A stretch of 64,000 bases of DNA from an uncultured bacterium (GTDB lineage Bacteria > Krumholzibacteriota > Krumholzibacteriia > LZORAL124-64-63): positions 1-64,000 of the forward strand of contig CALEMW010000041.1 of assembly GCA_937910695.1 (NCBI GenBank). Reading direction: 5' to 3'. A model generated the notes under the pieces. It saw only the letters and a list, made by a program, of their open reading frames with translations, was not told the origin of the DNA and did no database searches. The position numbers and the translations under genes are program-made. Positions 17,700 through 26,937 of the stretch are shown piece after piece (positions within the stretch are counted from its first letter, which is position 1; each line of letters opens with the position of its first letter).

Positions 17700-18847
17700 T
17701 AGTAACCCCTCCCGCCGGCTGCTCCCAGCTGCTGGAACTGCTGTCGTAGCATGTCGCGCTGCTGCTTCTTCATCCGCCGCTTCGCTGTGAACTGCGCAAC
17801 CCCCATGCGCGCCTTGACAGCGGGGTCACTCCAGTACGCCTCGTTGGCACCCGCGGCAGCACCCACCCAGGGCAGGGCCTTGGCCACGCCCTGAGACACC
17901 TCACCCGTCAGGCCGATCTTCTCTGCGCCCTTTGCGGTCAGGTTGCCTGCGCCCTTCATCAGCTTGTACCCACCCTTGAGCCCATTCCAGACGGCTCCTG
18001 CTTGCTTCTCCGCCGTCTCGTCCAGGGCCTGGATGCCGTTGACCACCTGACTGAGGGCCACCGCAACCTTGCAGAACTCCTTGTACTTGCCAATGAGGGG
18101 ATGCCTCGGGTCCGGGACGTGCCCCGCGCCGGCGGTCTTGATTAGGGAGAGGTCGAAGCCCCCACTCCCCAAGTCACGCTCCACCACCGGCCGCACGGCC
18201 GCCATCGCTGCGTCCACCAGGTCATCCCGAGGAGCCGTGGCGTACCAGGCCGCTGCGATCTTCCCCATGGAGTTCCCGTCCATCACGGCGATGCGGGTCT
18301 CGTCCGCCAACCTGTGGGACGCTTGCATCAGGTCCACCTGGAGGCCGGCCACCTTGCTCATGAGCTGCTGCCGAGCATCGGTGAAGCTGCCACGCAGGTC
18401 TTCGCGGATCTCTTCCATCGTGGGACCCCGCACGGCCGCCGTCTTGGGGGCGGACGTGCCGAAGATGCGCTTGGCCAGCTCGTCGAGCTCCAGGTTCTTC
18501 CCTGGGGGGGTCTTGCCGTAGTCCGACAGGTCCTGCTCCGGGGGCTCTGGGGCCTCGAGGGCTTCCACTACCTTGCCTGCGTCAGCGGGGCCACCATCGA
18601 AGGTGACGTTGCGCACGCTGCCCCCAGAGTCCCAGGCCCGCTTGTAGGCTTCCTGGTTGGCCGCCTCCGCTACGCGCTGGATCTGTTCGGCGTTGAGTTC
18701 TTGTGTTTTGGCCACCTGGATGACGGCATCAGTCAGGGGGACTCCGTCATCGTAGAGATCGACAGCCTTGTGACCGAGGCTCCGCATCTCGGAGGGGTCA
18801 GCAGGGCCAGCCGCGGCCAGTTTTTCCATGAAGAGGGCGTCTAGCAT
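17699..18847 (-). CDS. First gene of left virion operon; K-x-A-rich protein
   Basis: A GTG two codons earlier is possible, but the ATG at 18847 has AGG seven bases upstream. The 382-residue product begins MLDALFMEKLAAAGP, a shortened form of the tag. It has several K-x-A sites (PKTAAV, SKVAGLQ, GKIAAAW, IKTAGAG, CKVAVAL, EKQAGAV), mostly helical content, and a basic QQ-rich C-terminus. It is likely an internal head or scaffold-like protein. As the first leftward gene beside a divergent regulator, it probably marks the operon start. Confidence 0.8.
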   Translation of the reverse strand: MLDALFMEKLAAAGPADPSEMRSLGHKAVDLYDDGVPLTDAVIQVAKTQELNAEQIQRVAEAANQEAYKRAWDSGGSVRNVTFDGGPADAGKVVEALEAPEPPEQDLSDYGKTPPGKNLELDELAKRIFGTSAPKTAAVRGPTMEEIREDLRGSFTDARQQLMSKVAGLQVDLMQASHRLADETRIAVMDGNSMGKIAAAWYATAPRDDLVDAAMAAVRPVVERDLGSGGFDLSLIKTAGAGHVPDPRHPLIGKYKEFCKVAVALSQVVNGIQALDETAEKQAGAVWNGLKGGYKLMKGAGNLTAKGAEKIGLTGEVSQGVAKALPWVGAAAGANEAYWSDPAVKARMGVAQFTAKRRMKKQQRDMLRQQFQQLGAAGGRGY

Positions 18848-18881
18848 ATGCACACCTGGTCTGTTACCGTGAGGGTATCAC
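18848..18881. promoter_or_regulatory. Short divergent intergenic region
   Basis: Only 34 bases separate the leftward virion operon from the rightward regulator gene. It contains the leader-type TAAC element on the minus strand (18863-18866) and, on the plus strand, GAGGG six bases before the ATG at 18882. Promoter cores must therefore overlap the coding ends. The regulator could bind here to control itself and the virion operon. Confidence 0.4.
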
Positions 18882-19607
18882 ATGGAAAACGACAGGGGAA
18901 GTCTACTAGATTCTCAGCAAGCCGCGGATCTCCTGAACATCCACGTCGGTTCCTTCCGCCGCTACGTGCGGAGGGGCTACATTGAAAAAGTCAAACATCC
19001 CGGAAGTCGAAAGCATTTTTTCCGTCTGGATGCCGTTCAAGCACTAAAAGAAAGGCAGACCCCGGGGGAGAAGATCAGCGACCCCTTTATCCGGATCAAA
19101 GTGCTCGAGATGCGTTTGGCTGCCATGGAGAGGCGCGTGCGGTACCTCTCCTACGTGTCGGGCATGGACGTGTCCTCTCTGGCTTCCGTAGATGACGAGG
19201 GTCTCGCGGCCCTTTTCCGCGAGGCGGACCAGTTTGTGAAGGCGGGCATGACCTCCTTCCCGTTGAAGGTGATCAACATCTGGGCCGAGACCTTCTTGCA
19301 GATCACCAGCGTTGAGCTGGCCAGGCTGGCTCGTCTCGTCCTTGTTAAAGATCCCTGGCGCCCCTTCTACCGCCTCTGCTTGGACATGCAGCTTTGTGTT
19401 CGTGCACACCCTCACTTCAGCACACGCCCCGCTTTGAGGGAGACCTACGCCCTGTTGGAGAAGGCGCGGAAGGGTATGGCCCAAGCAATTCTCATCAGCA
19501 TGTCGATGTTGGCCGTAGAAACGGGCCAAGTTCCCACCAGAGAGATCCTCTCCGCGGATAGTGCCCCAGATCAGCTCCGCAGGCTTGTAGAAGCCGACTC
19601 ACGCTGA
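18882..19607 (+). CDS. MerR/excisionase-type DNA-binding regulator
   Basis: This 241-residue protein has an N-terminal winged-helix of the MerR/excisionase (HTH_17) type at residues 8-58. It contains SQQAADLLNIHVGSFRRYV, the turn, then GYIEKVKHPGSRKHFFRLD as the wing and a following recognition region. The remaining 180 residues are helical, with no recognisable ligand-binding or enzymatic motif. It is transcribed divergently from the virion operon, so it may act as a late-gene regulator. Excisionase function is unlikely since no integrase is visible. Confidence 0.8.
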   Translation: MENDRGSLLDSQQAADLLNIHVGSFRRYVRRGYIEKVKHPGSRKHFFRLDAVQALKERQTPGEKISDPFIRIKVLEMRLAAMERRVRYLSYVSGMDVSSLASVDDEGLAALFREADQFVKAGMTSFPLKVINIWAETFLQITSVELARLARLVLVKDPWRPFYRLCLDMQLCVRAHPHFSTRPALRETYALLEKARKGMAQAILISMSMLAVETGQVPTREILSADSAPDQLRRLVEADSR

Positions 19608-19627
19608 AAATACCATCCTCCACAGGG

Positions 19628-19645
19628 GATAAGAGAAGCACTAAC
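19628..19645 (+). promoter_or_regulatory. Putative promoter/leader GATAAG...CACTAAC
   Basis: GATAAGAGAAG (-10-like, 19628-19638) is followed by CACTAAC (TAAC at 19642-19645), then GGAGG and the ATG at 19666. The same ATAAGAGAAG...ACTAAC arrangement occurs at 57641-57662, and a close variant at 56454-56471. A weak -35-like CTGAAA lies 18 bases upstream. The strong match between two separate sites suggests a shared promoter class. Confidence 0.55.
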
Positions 19646-19665
19646 CATCACGTGGAGGTAGTAAA

Positions 19666-20265
19666 ATGGGAGCAACCCCCCAGAGGCCCGCGGCGTCAAC
19701 TCTGACGCTCAAGGGCCTCAACCAGAAGTTCGGTGCCGCCCTGGGTGGCATCGAGGAGAAGCTGCGACAGTCCAACGACCGTCTGGACGAGATCGACTCC
19801 ATCAAGGAGTCCCTCGAGCAGATGACCAGCACCCTCGACCAGGCCTTCTCCAAGATCTCGGACAGGCTGACCGACATCGAGGACGTGCCCCGTGAGGACG
19901 CGGTCTCGGCGACCGATCAGGTCAGGCAGATCATGAACGAGGTGCTCGACCCCGAGATGCTCGAGGCGGGCACCAAGGTTGTGGTCGGGAGCCTGTCTGA
20001 GGCGTTCGCCAAGGCGCTGAAGGACAAGGAAGTGTCCGCTCACTTCGCGGATGCTGTGCAGCAGTACGCCGCTGCGCGCAACGCGGGCGAGGCCGCGGCC
20101 AGCAACGTCTTCGCCACCACCTGGGAGTCCGGGCTCGGCGGCAAGGTGGTGCTGGTCATGGCCGGCGTCGGCGCCGCCACGGTCGGGTGCCTCGTGATCG
20201 AGGGAGTGTGCCAGCTCTTCGGAGTTGGTGGTCCCTTGACCGCGGCCGCCAGCCTGCTCAAGTAG
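19666..20265 (+). CDS. Coiled-coil membrane protein in single-gene unit
   Basis: This 199-residue protein has a coiled coil at about residues 28-72 (repeats of I/L every seven in ESLEQMTSTLDQAFSKI) and an amphipathic middle. A hydrophobic glycine-rich segment near 157-182 (VVLVMAGVGAATVGCLVIEG) probably crosses the membrane. It has its own promoter-like leader, a strong SD and a double hairpin terminator. The architecture suits an inner-membrane or virion-associated protein such as an exclusion factor, but function is not established. Confidence 0.78.
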   Translation: MGATPQRPAASTLTLKGLNQKFGAALGGIEEKLRQSNDRLDEIDSIKESLEQMTSTLDQAFSKISDRLTDIEDVPREDAVSATDQVRQIMNEVLDPEMLEAGTKVVVGSLSEAFAKALKDKEVSAHFADAVQQYAAARNAGEAAASNVFATTWESGLGGKVVLVMAGVGAATVGCLVIEGVCQLFGVGGPLTAAASLLK

Positions 20266-20303
20266 CAGCGCACAGAAGGAGTCTCGCGAGACAGGTATGA
20301 GTC

Positions 20304-20352
20304 GCCCCGGGTGCTTCGGCACCTGGGGCGCCGGCCCTTCGGGGCCGTTTTT
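20304..20352 (+). terminator. Double UUCG hairpin, the second with T-run
   Basis: The first hairpin (20304-20329) has stem GCCCCGGGTGC/GCACCTGGGGC with a TTCG loop and one G-T-type mismatch. The second (20332-20347) has stem CGGCCC/GGGCCG with a TTCG loop and is followed by TTTTT (20348-20352). This is a classic intrinsic terminator for the rightward island, placed just before the convergent terminase stop at 20355. Confidence 0.85.
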
Positions 20353-20354
20353 AG

Positions 20355-22199
20355 CTAGTAGTCCGGGAGGTGGGGGGTACCGTCATACTCCATCGGGAGG
20401 ATGATGTCCGCGCGCGGGTGCATGATCATGCTGGCGAGCAGGCAGTACAGGATGGAGTGGAAGGCATCATCGGTCGTCCCGGGGCTGTGCTTGTACTCGA
20501 TCATCCTCGTGCGCTCGTTGAACTCAGCGAACACGTTCAGGATGTCGTTGCCGTAGGGGTCGTGGAACTCCTCCCAGTTGGGGAGGCGAATCATCTTGCG
20601 GAGGTAGGCGTTGAAGACGTCGGTCATCACCTCGGAGCGATGAACCATGTAGCGGCCCAGAGCTGGCTCGAGGTAGATCTTCGCCTTCTTCTGGTTGTTG
20701 GTGTACTGGTACTTGGCGATCTTCTCGATGCCAAAGGAGTTGATGAGCGCCTTGTTCCGGTCAAAGCCACCGCCGTAGTCACAGCCCACGATGCGCAGCC
20801 CGAAGGTCTGGATGATGTTGCGGATGATGTCGAGCTGGTAGTCGGGCTCCATCTCCCGCCCAGTGAACCTGTGCACCCAGAAGATAGTGAAGTTGCCCCC
20901 GAAGTACCCGCCCAAGCTCATCACGGTGTAGCTCTGCTCTCCGGTGCCCCAGTCGATGCCGCCGAACAGGCCTATGCCCGAGTGGGCGAACTGCTTGAAG
21001 TGCTCGTAGTCGGAGATGCGCACCGCAGGGTCACAGCATGCCTGGAGCTGGCCCTGCGTCAGGGGGCGTGTGCCTGAGTCGTAGCTGCGCCCGAGGACTT
21101 CGTTGTGGAAGCGGGGCCTGGAGTACCTCTCCTGTTTGTAGAGGAGGTCCATCCACCCGTCAGGTGTGCCTATGATCCACGGCACCATGAGCTGAGGTAG
21201 CCGGTAGCCCTCGAAGGTGACGCGCTCAAAATTAGCATCCGTGCGGGGGTTCAGTGACGCCCAGGTGGCCTCCGGCCGGTAAGGGTCAATGGGCTCACCG
21301 CAGTGGTCGCAGATCAGTCCCTTCTTGCCGATGCACTTCTCGTTGAGGATGTTCCAGTGCCAGGAGCTGGGGTTCTTCGGTGTGCCATGGCGGGTGCAGG
21401 GGACGACCCACTCATTCTGGGTGCTGTAGTTGGCCCAGTAGTGCTCGATGGTGTTGTCGTGGCTCTTGGGCGTGCCCGAGTAGAGGAACAGCTTGTACGC
21501 CGAGTGAGAGGCGCACTCCTCGATGACGGGGAGGTTGTCCACCAGGATGTCCTGGAGCTCATCCACCTCGATGAGGTCGGCGGGGATGCCGCGGACCCGG
21601 TCAGCAGTCAGGTAGGCGTAGCGCAGGCGGATGTCGGAGCGGTTGATGAACCGCTTGTGCGCTACAGCGTTGGTGAGCCGGGTGTTGGTGTACGCCTGGA
21701 GTGTGGGGGAGACCTCGATGGGCTCCTGGATACGGTCGCGGGAGAAGTTGATGCTCTGCTCAGCCGTCGGCGCCACGTACAGGGTGCGGAAGGCGTTGTT
21801 GATGCAGGTGTAGCCCAGGGCGATGTTGCCACAGGTGGTGGACTTTTCCACCTGGCGGCCGGCGATAAGCAGCCGGCGCTTCCACCCCGTGTCGTAGACC
21901 CTCCGCAAGTAGGGGCGCTCTGCGAGTGAGAACTTCTCAACCGCGCCCGCCACTGGGATCCGGATTGCTGTCTCGGCGAACTGGGAGGGGGTGAGCTGGT
22001 AGGTGTCCCCCTCTTGGTGCTCATCAGAGCGCACCTCGGGGGCATCCGTATCAAAGCCGAAGTCGTGAGGTACTCCTTCGGCATCGTAATCCCAGAACGG
22101 CTCTGAGAAAACGTCGTCCCCTACCCGCTGTGATGAGTAGGAGAGGGGGACGAGGAGGCTCTGGTCGTGGGCCTCCTGGGTGGTCAGGTCAACAAGCAA
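20355..22199 (-). CDS. terL: Terminase large subunit
   Basis: This 614-residue packaging motor starts at TTG after GAGGGACG. The ATPase domain has a P-loop AGRQVEKST (about 111-119), where the usual final glycine before lysine is glutamate. It also has a Walker B LIEVDEL (about 206-212) and a coupling motif SGTP (about 240). The nuclease domain has GGIDWGTGE (near 412), GCDYGGGFD (near 470) and TTDDAFHS (near 573) supplying RNase H-like acidic residues. A C-D-H-C pair (ICDHCGEPI) lies between the domains. It cuts and translocates DNA into the prohead with the portal. No small subunit was recognised nearby. Confidence 0.93.
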   Translation of the reverse strand: MLVDLTTQEAHDQSLLVPLSYSSQRVGDDVFSEPFWDYDAEGVPHDFGFDTDAPEVRSDEHQEGDTYQLTPSQFAETAIRIPVAGAVEKFSLAERPYLRRVYDTGWKRRLLIAGRQVEKSTTCGNIALGYTCINNAFRTLYVAPTAEQSINFSRDRIQEPIEVSPTLQAYTNTRLTNAVAHKRFINRSDIRLRYAYLTADRVRGIPADLIEVDELQDILVDNLPVIEECASHSAYKLFLYSGTPKSHDNTIEHYWANYSTQNEWVVPCTRHGTPKNPSSWHWNILNEKCIGKKGLICDHCGEPIDPYRPEATWASLNPRTDANFERVTFEGYRLPQLMVPWIIGTPDGWMDLLYKQERYSRPRFHNEVLGRSYDSGTRPLTQGQLQACCDPAVRISDYEHFKQFAHSGIGLFGGIDWGTGEQSYTVMSLGGYFGGNFTIFWVHRFTGREMEPDYQLDIIRNIIQTFGLRIVGCDYGGGFDRNKALINSFGIEKIAKYQYTNNQKKAKIYLEPALGRYMVHRSEVMTDVFNAYLRKMIRLPNWEEFHDPYGNDILNVFAEFNERTRMIEYKHSPGTTDDAFHSILYCLLASMIMHPRADIILPMEYDGTPHLPDY

Positions 22200-22644
22200 C
22201 GTCCCTCTTCACTCGCTCGTCCAGCTCCCGAGCTACCCTGGCGAGCCTCTCTTGAGACACGGGGGTGGGCTTCAGCGTGGCGTTGAGGATGATGCCGAAG
22301 TAGCTCTCCACCTCGGGAACGTAGTCGAACTGCGGCTCGTCGATGGAGAACACGTGCCTCACCGCGGCCATGAACGCCAAGCCGAAGCCACCCTGGCCCC
22401 AGTAGGTTCCATCTCCGGCCGGGATGCTGGGCCCGCGCCACGCGTGGAAAATGAGATGGCCATCCTTGTACAGGTAGGTGACCTTGCAGCGGTCCCCCTC
22501 CAGGAGGGTGATCTCCTTGGGGACGGCATCCTCCACCGCGCCCGATGTTGTGTCCTGGGCCTCTCCAAGGTGGGGGCGGCCCAGGGCCTGAAGCTCCTCT
22601 GGGGTCAAGTCGTCTACGGTTCTGATCGTTCTGGCTGCGTCCAT
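22189..22644 (-). CDS. Unknown protein preceding terminase
   Basis: This 151-residue soluble protein overlaps the terminase start by 11 bases and begins after GGAGG. The mixed alpha/beta sequence includes a YLYKDGHLIFHAW strand and a glycine-rich turn (GTYWGQGGFG). I see no DNA-binding helix-turn-helix typical of small terminase subunits, though position before TerL makes that one possibility. Function is not assigned. Confidence 0.75.
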   Translation of the reverse strand: MDAARTIRTVDDLTPEELQALGRPHLGEAQDTTSGAVEDAVPKEITLLEGDRCKVTYLYKDGHLIFHAWRGPSIPAGDGTYWGQGGFGLAFMAAVRHVFSIDEPQFDYVPEVESYFGIILNATLKPTPVSQERLARVARELDERVKRDVAC

Positions 22645-22656
22645 GGCTTCCTCCGT

Positions 22657-23535
22657 CTAAAAGTCCGTCTTCTTCTCGCCGGTCCCCTCTCCAGACCCAC
22701 TGAAATTCCTCCCAGCGATCTCCTCGATACTCTTCGCCTTGCTGTCTTCTGTATGCATCCTGAACTGCTGGAACACCCTGAGAACGTCTCGCAAGGCACT
22801 GCCGCTGCGCTGCGTCACCTCATCGGTGCGGAACAGGATGTCAAAGTAGGTCTTCAAGGTCCGCGCGTTTTCCAGATTAGCGGGAAGGTGCTCCAGCTGC
22901 AACGCCTTCCCGAAAGCGATCTGTGCCACCCTCACGATGCTGTCAGCACCCTGCCATGCCGGGGGACCTGCCAGCCCCACGGCGTGAGCCAGGTGGGTGT
23001 TCATCACGTCCGGGGCCAGGACCAAGCCCGCCTGCTTGACGTGCCCCCTCGGCCCGTCATTGAGGTAGTCGATCCACTGCTCCTGGGTCATCACCTCGCG
23101 GTTCCAGAAGAAGTGGCGGTAAGCCAACACCCCCTTCATCGTGAGCTTGACGCTGGTGAACTGCTGCACCGAGCGAATCACTTCGTGGATGGGGGTTGGA
23201 GAGAGAAGCAGGGGCTCCAGCCGCTCGCGCAGCACGTAGTCCTGGAGAATGAGCGTGGCCTCTTTTACGCCAGGGCCCCCATGCCACATGTCGTAGATGC
23301 GGTGGGATTTGAGAAAGGACACCGAGGCTTTGTGTTTCGTGTCCAGGGGGCTGTAGCCCGGAGGGTAGGGCTCCAGCTCAGTCTCTTTGAGGTGCCTGCG
23401 GTAAGCGCGAGAACCTGGGTCTAACCCGTGCTGCCTGACTGCCTCACGTACACCCCTGTCGTCAAGCTCCTCGATGTTGTTGGAGAGGAGGAACTTGATG
23501 AAGTATTCGGAGGGGCTGCGCGCATCAGGGGCCAT
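22657..23535 (-). CDS. Helical protein of unknown role
   Basis: The open frame extends far upstream inside the next gene, but the ATG at 23535 forms a TAATG overlap with that gene's stop and is taken as the start, giving 292 residues. The product is mostly helical and charged, with a motif SPSEYFIKFLLSNN near the start and a Gly/Ser/Lys-rich C-terminus. No signal peptide, membrane segment or catalytic motif is evident. It sits between terminase and structural genes, so a packaging or assembly role is possible. Confidence 0.78.
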   Translation of the reverse strand: MAPDARSPSEYFIKFLLSNNIEELDDRGVREAVRQHGLDPGSRAYRRHLKETELEPYPPGYSPLDTKHKASVSFLKSHRIYDMWHGGPGVKEATLILQDYVLRERLEPLLLSPTPIHEVIRSVQQFTSVKLTMKGVLAYRHFFWNREVMTQEQWIDYLNDGPRGHVKQAGLVLAPDVMNTHLAHAVGLAGPPAWQGADSIVRVAQIAFGKALQLEHLPANLENARTLKTYFDILFRTDEVTQRSGSALRDVLRVFQQFRMHTEDSKAKSIEEIAGRNFSGSGEGTGEKKTDF

Positions 23536-25466
23536 TATGCTTGCTGAGACATTTCCTTGAGGTCGCCCACGACGGTGTCGATGTGCTTGACCCCATGCTC
23601 CAGAGCGTCCTTGTCCACGGACAGCCCAACACGGGCCGCGATGAGCATCTCGCTCAGCCGGCTCAGGGTGGCCTCGAGCTCTGGGATGCTGCTGACGAAC
23701 ACGTCCACGTTCTCCGGGTTGAGGAACCCTAGAGAGAGGACGTGATCCACACAGGTGGGATCTCTCACCAGGGCCGCGGTCTTGAGCAGGAAGTTCTTCG
23801 GGGGCATGCGCAGCCGGGAGGCAACCTTCTCCCGGGCGCGGTTCTGCACGGTGTTCAGGGTGGTAAGGGGGCGGCTCCACGTGCGCAAGGAGCGGTGCAC
23901 CCCAACGTGGGCCAGCTTGCGCATGGCCTCTGCGGGCTCGTGTCCCATGATGGCCAGCACGAACATCGCCTGGTCAGGACCGACGAAGGTGTGGTTGATG
24001 CCCGCCGAAGCGATCTTCTCCACCCCCCGTCCCCGCACGCTGTAGCTGGCGCCGTCGTACAGGATCTCCGCCTCCAGCTCAGGGGGGATGACGGAGGCGG
24101 TCTTGGTGAAGCCATCCGCGTCCTTGTGCAGGACGACGTTGCTCCGCAAGGGGAGCCACCCCACGTCGGCCGGGATGGCATAGTGGGTGTCCTCCAGCTG
24201 CTGAGGACCAACCAGCCCATGGGCCAGAGTGACCTTGATCTCCTCTCCCAGCATGGTCTCCACCAGGAAACCCTCATTGCCCTCCGGGTCTTCCAGCCTT
24301 CCTTTAATGGAGACCGGGACGAGCCCCACCACGCTGCCCTGGCGGGAGAGGTAGAACATTCCAAACCCCTTAGGGTCCTCGTCGATGAGAGCAGAGCTCT
24401 TGCTGATCAGGTTGCCGGCGATGGCATCCTGCACAGCAGACTCGCTACCGTTGGAGAACACAGAGGTCAGCAGCTGCGTCCCGTCGAAGTCCATCACGGA
24501 GGGAAACACCCACCCTGCGAGCTCCTTGCCATCAACCGTCCGGACCTTGTACTGGCCAAACTCCTCCGCCACCTTGATGGACACCTCCGCCATCACGTCC
24601 TTGACCACCGGGTCAGCATTGATGGTGACAGACCCATCATCCTCCACCCGGCGCACCACATCGTGCCCCAGCGTCTTCTCCGCCGTGGGCCTGTCCATGT
24701 CCATCTCGGTGTCGGCCAGGGCGTTGGGGTTGGCGGTCTTGACCTTGAACCCTCCCCCCTGCAACCGCAGGACCTGGACCACCACGGGAGGAACCCGGGA
24801 GGTGGCCAACTTCATGATCTCCGCTGCCGAGGGCGCCGGCGCCACGGAGGCGATCTTCATCAGGGCGTTCCGGGTGGCGTCGTTCTCCCTCAAGGCATAG
24901 CGCAGGCCTGGGTCCTCCAGCTCACGGTCCAGCCGACCCCTGTCCCCCAAGGAGGCCACAGGGAGCACCTGATCCAGAAGGAGAGCAGAGCCCATCTTGC
25001 TGAAGCTGCCTCCTGACCTGTCCGGCGGGAGAAGCTGGTCCATCAGGTTGTTGTCACCGGCGCCCTTACGGGCGGCCTCAAACATCTGTGGCCGAAACAT
25101 GGCCCGCTCGATCCGCTCCTTGGTCAGAGGCCACGCCCGCCCACTGTGCTTGAACACATCCAACGGGAACATCTTCCCCTCATGAACCACCACCGGGATG
25201 GCCGCGATGTTGGTGTCCCCGCCGCCACCCTCGTCCCGCGGGTTCATGGCCAGCTTGTTGGACACGATCACCATGCCCAGGGCGTAACGCTTCTCAGAGT
25301 CCAACTCCTTCATGTCCAGCTTCGTGTCAAACTGGCCCACGAAAGGCACCTGGCGGTGCACCTCGTTGATGATCTCCGCCTGCCAGTCGTCAGTGTTCTG
25401 CGACAGCCTCGCCAGGGGAGCGGCCTGCTTGGTGATCGTTTTCTTCGTGTCGATAAAGAGGTCCAT
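23535..25466 (-). CDS. Large K-x-A-rich virion protein
   Basis: This 643-residue protein begins MDLFIDTKKTITKQAAPLA. TKQAA at residues 12-16 fits the recurrent near-N-terminal K-x-A pattern. Further K-x-A sites recur through the chain (MKIASVAP, VKTANPN, IKVAEEF, TKTASVIP, EKIASAG, EKVASRL, LKTAALV), often at apparent domain borders. The central region is beta-rich and could be a structural scaffold. No enzyme signature is visible. I predict a proteolytically processed internal virion protein. Confidence 0.83.
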   Translation of the reverse strand: MDLFIDTKKTITKQAAPLARLSQNTDDWQAEIINEVHRQVPFVGQFDTKLDMKELDSEKRYALGMVIVSNKLAMNPRDEGGGGDTNIAAIPVVVHEGKMFPLDVFKHSGRAWPLTKERIERAMFRPQMFEAARKGAGDNNLMDQLLPPDRSGGSFSKMGSALLLDQVLPVASLGDRGRLDRELEDPGLRYALRENDATRNALMKIASVAPAPSAAEIMKLATSRVPPVVVQVLRLQGGGFKVKTANPNALADTEMDMDRPTAEKTLGHDVVRRVEDDGSVTINADPVVKDVMAEVSIKVAEEFGQYKVRTVDGKELAGWVFPSVMDFDGTQLLTSVFSNGSESAVQDAIAGNLISKSSALIDEDPKGFGMFYLSRQGSVVGLVPVSIKGRLEDPEGNEGFLVETMLGEEIKVTLAHGLVGPQQLEDTHYAIPADVGWLPLRSNVVLHKDADGFTKTASVIPPELEAEILYDGASYSVRGRGVEKIASAGINHTFVGPDQAMFVLAIMGHEPAEAMRKLAHVGVHRSLRTWSRPLTTLNTVQNRAREKVASRLRMPPKNFLLKTAALVRDPTCVDHVLSLGFLNPENVDVFVSSIPELEATLSRLSEMLIAARVGLSVDKDALEHGVKHIDTVVGDLKEMSQQA

Positions 25467-25474
25467 GGCCTTCC

Positions 25475-25738
25475 CTATTTGATGGCTCCGCCTGAAGAAT
25501 CTTCAGCGGCAGACGTTATATGTTCCACAACGGCGTCGGCAATGGCTTTGGCCATGTGCCTGGCCTGGGTCTTGTCCATGAAGATATTACCCTTGGTGTA
25601 CGTGATCTCCATGTCCTTGGTGCCATCCGCCTTCGTGACCTGCTTCGTCTTCGCGCCCACAATCCCGTCGGTCAAGATGGGAACCGTGGTGAGCTTTTTG
25701 TACAGCAGGGCTTCCAAGCCCCTTGCATTCATTGCCAT
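25475..25738 (-). CDS. Small basic protein
   Basis: This 87-residue protein has an ATG that overlaps the upstream baseplate-type gene's stop (TAATG). The sequence has a helical N-terminus, a beta hairpin (VTKADGTKDMEITYTKG) and a final helix. It is too short for assignment. The operon context suggests a minor virion or baseplate component. Confidence 0.7.
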   Translation of the reverse strand: MAMNARGLEALLYKKLTTVPILTDGIVGAKTKQVTKADGTKDMEITYTKGNIFMDKTQARHMAKAIADAVVEHITSAAEDSSGGAIK

Positions 25739-26937
25739 TATATGCTCACCCGCACGGTGTTAGAAAGCGCCTTCTTGAGCTTGGAAATGATCCCAGGCTT
25801 ATTCGCGGGGGGGATTTGGGGGTGGTCCTTGGCGATGTGCTCCGAGAGCCAAATGAACAGCTCTTCCCCGAGCACGGCGCTGTACATGGGAGAGGCGCCA
25901 ATTAGAACTTGCACGGCCTTGATGGTCTTGATGCCCACCCAGTCCTCGCTGCTGAGCCCGAGCCCCTTTACCATATGGGGGCCCATAAAGTCGTAGGTGG
26001 ATGCTCCTATTACCGTGACGTCGCGCTTCCCCGAAACCGTCAAGGAGTCAGACAGCGCCACGGTAACATCCCGACCTCCCGTCAAACTCTGCTCGAACTT
26101 CCCCATGACATCCTCAACCACACCCCCAGAGGATTTCACCTGAAACTTGTACATGGCTGTGGAAACAGACCCACCATCCACGTCGATCCCCACAGGGGCC
26201 ACCGCCACCTCGTATCGAACGGAGGAGCCCACGTGCCCCGCTTGGATCTGCACGGAGGCCTTCTTGTCGTTGACCTTGTCTCGCAAGGAGAGCCGCCACA
26301 AGGTCTCCGCAGAGGTGCCCGAGCTGGCCTCCTGCCTGTCCACCTTCCAGAACAACCCCCCACCGGGGGTCTGCAACTCGTAGTTCTCCGCGAAGTCCCT
26401 GATGGTGTTGACCACCGGCACCATGATGCGCTGGCACATGGGTGTGGCCGAGATCTCAATGACCCCGCCGCGGTGCAGGAGGATCTTGTTGCCGTCCCTT
26501 CCAGTGAGCGCAATGGTTCCCGGGTTCACACGGTCCCGGCCTCCACGGTAGGAGGCCACCTTGTTGGACCCGCCGGCCCCTGTGGAGCCCACCGAGCCCT
26601 TCTGTGCCTCCTCACTCTCGTTGACCGGCTGGCCCGCGTCCACCTCCGGCTCCGAGCTCCGCGCAGACCCTTCAAGCTCAGGCCCCCCGATGAAGCCGAG
26701 GATGTAGTCCGGCTGGTTGTCCGAGCCGTGGCATATGACAGCGATGCACCCAACCTCCGGCAACGCCCAGATCCCTTCTCCCGTGTTGGGGTGGAAGTAG
26801 GGCGTCATCATCTGGACGTCCTCCAGGGGCTTGCCATCGTCTGTGACGACGGTACAGGTGTACGTGGTGAGGTTGACGTCTTGAACTACGCCCTGCTCGA
26901 TCCACGCCGCCTCATATTCAGAGCGAGCGACTGACAT
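25738..26937 (-). CDS. Baseplate gp5/gpV-like OB-fold spike protein
   Basis: This 399-residue protein has an N-terminal OB-fold at about residues 12-85 (QGVVQDVNLTTYTCTVVTDDG, then GIWALPEVGCIAVICHG and DYILGFIGG). That is characteristic of phage baseplate hub/spike proteins (P2 gpV, T4 gp5 N-terminal domain, VgrG/Hcp-associated OB). After a glycine/serine linker comes a beta-rich region (residues about 130-330) with regular strands, resembling the spike stem. No lysozyme domain is present. It would attach to the baseplate centre and puncture the host envelope. Confidence 0.78.
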   Translation of the reverse strand: MSVARSEYEAAWIEQGVVQDVNLTTYTCTVVTDDGKPLEDVQMMTPYFHPNTGEGIWALPEVGCIAVICHGSDNQPDYILGFIGGPELEGSARSSEPEVDAGQPVNESEEAQKGSVGSTGAGGSNKVASYRGGRDRVNPGTIALTGRDGNKILLHRGGVIEISATPMCQRIMVPVVNTIRDFAENYELQTPGGGLFWKVDRQEASSGTSAETLWRLSLRDKVNDKKASVQIQAGHVGSSVRYEVAVAPVGIDVDGGSVSTAMYKFQVKSSGGVVEDVMGKFEQSLTGGRDVTVALSDSLTVSGKRDVTVIGASTYDFMGPHMVKGLGLSSEDWVGIKTIKAVQVLIGASPMYSAVLGEELFIWLSEHIAKDHPQIPPANKPGIISKLKKALSNTVRVSI

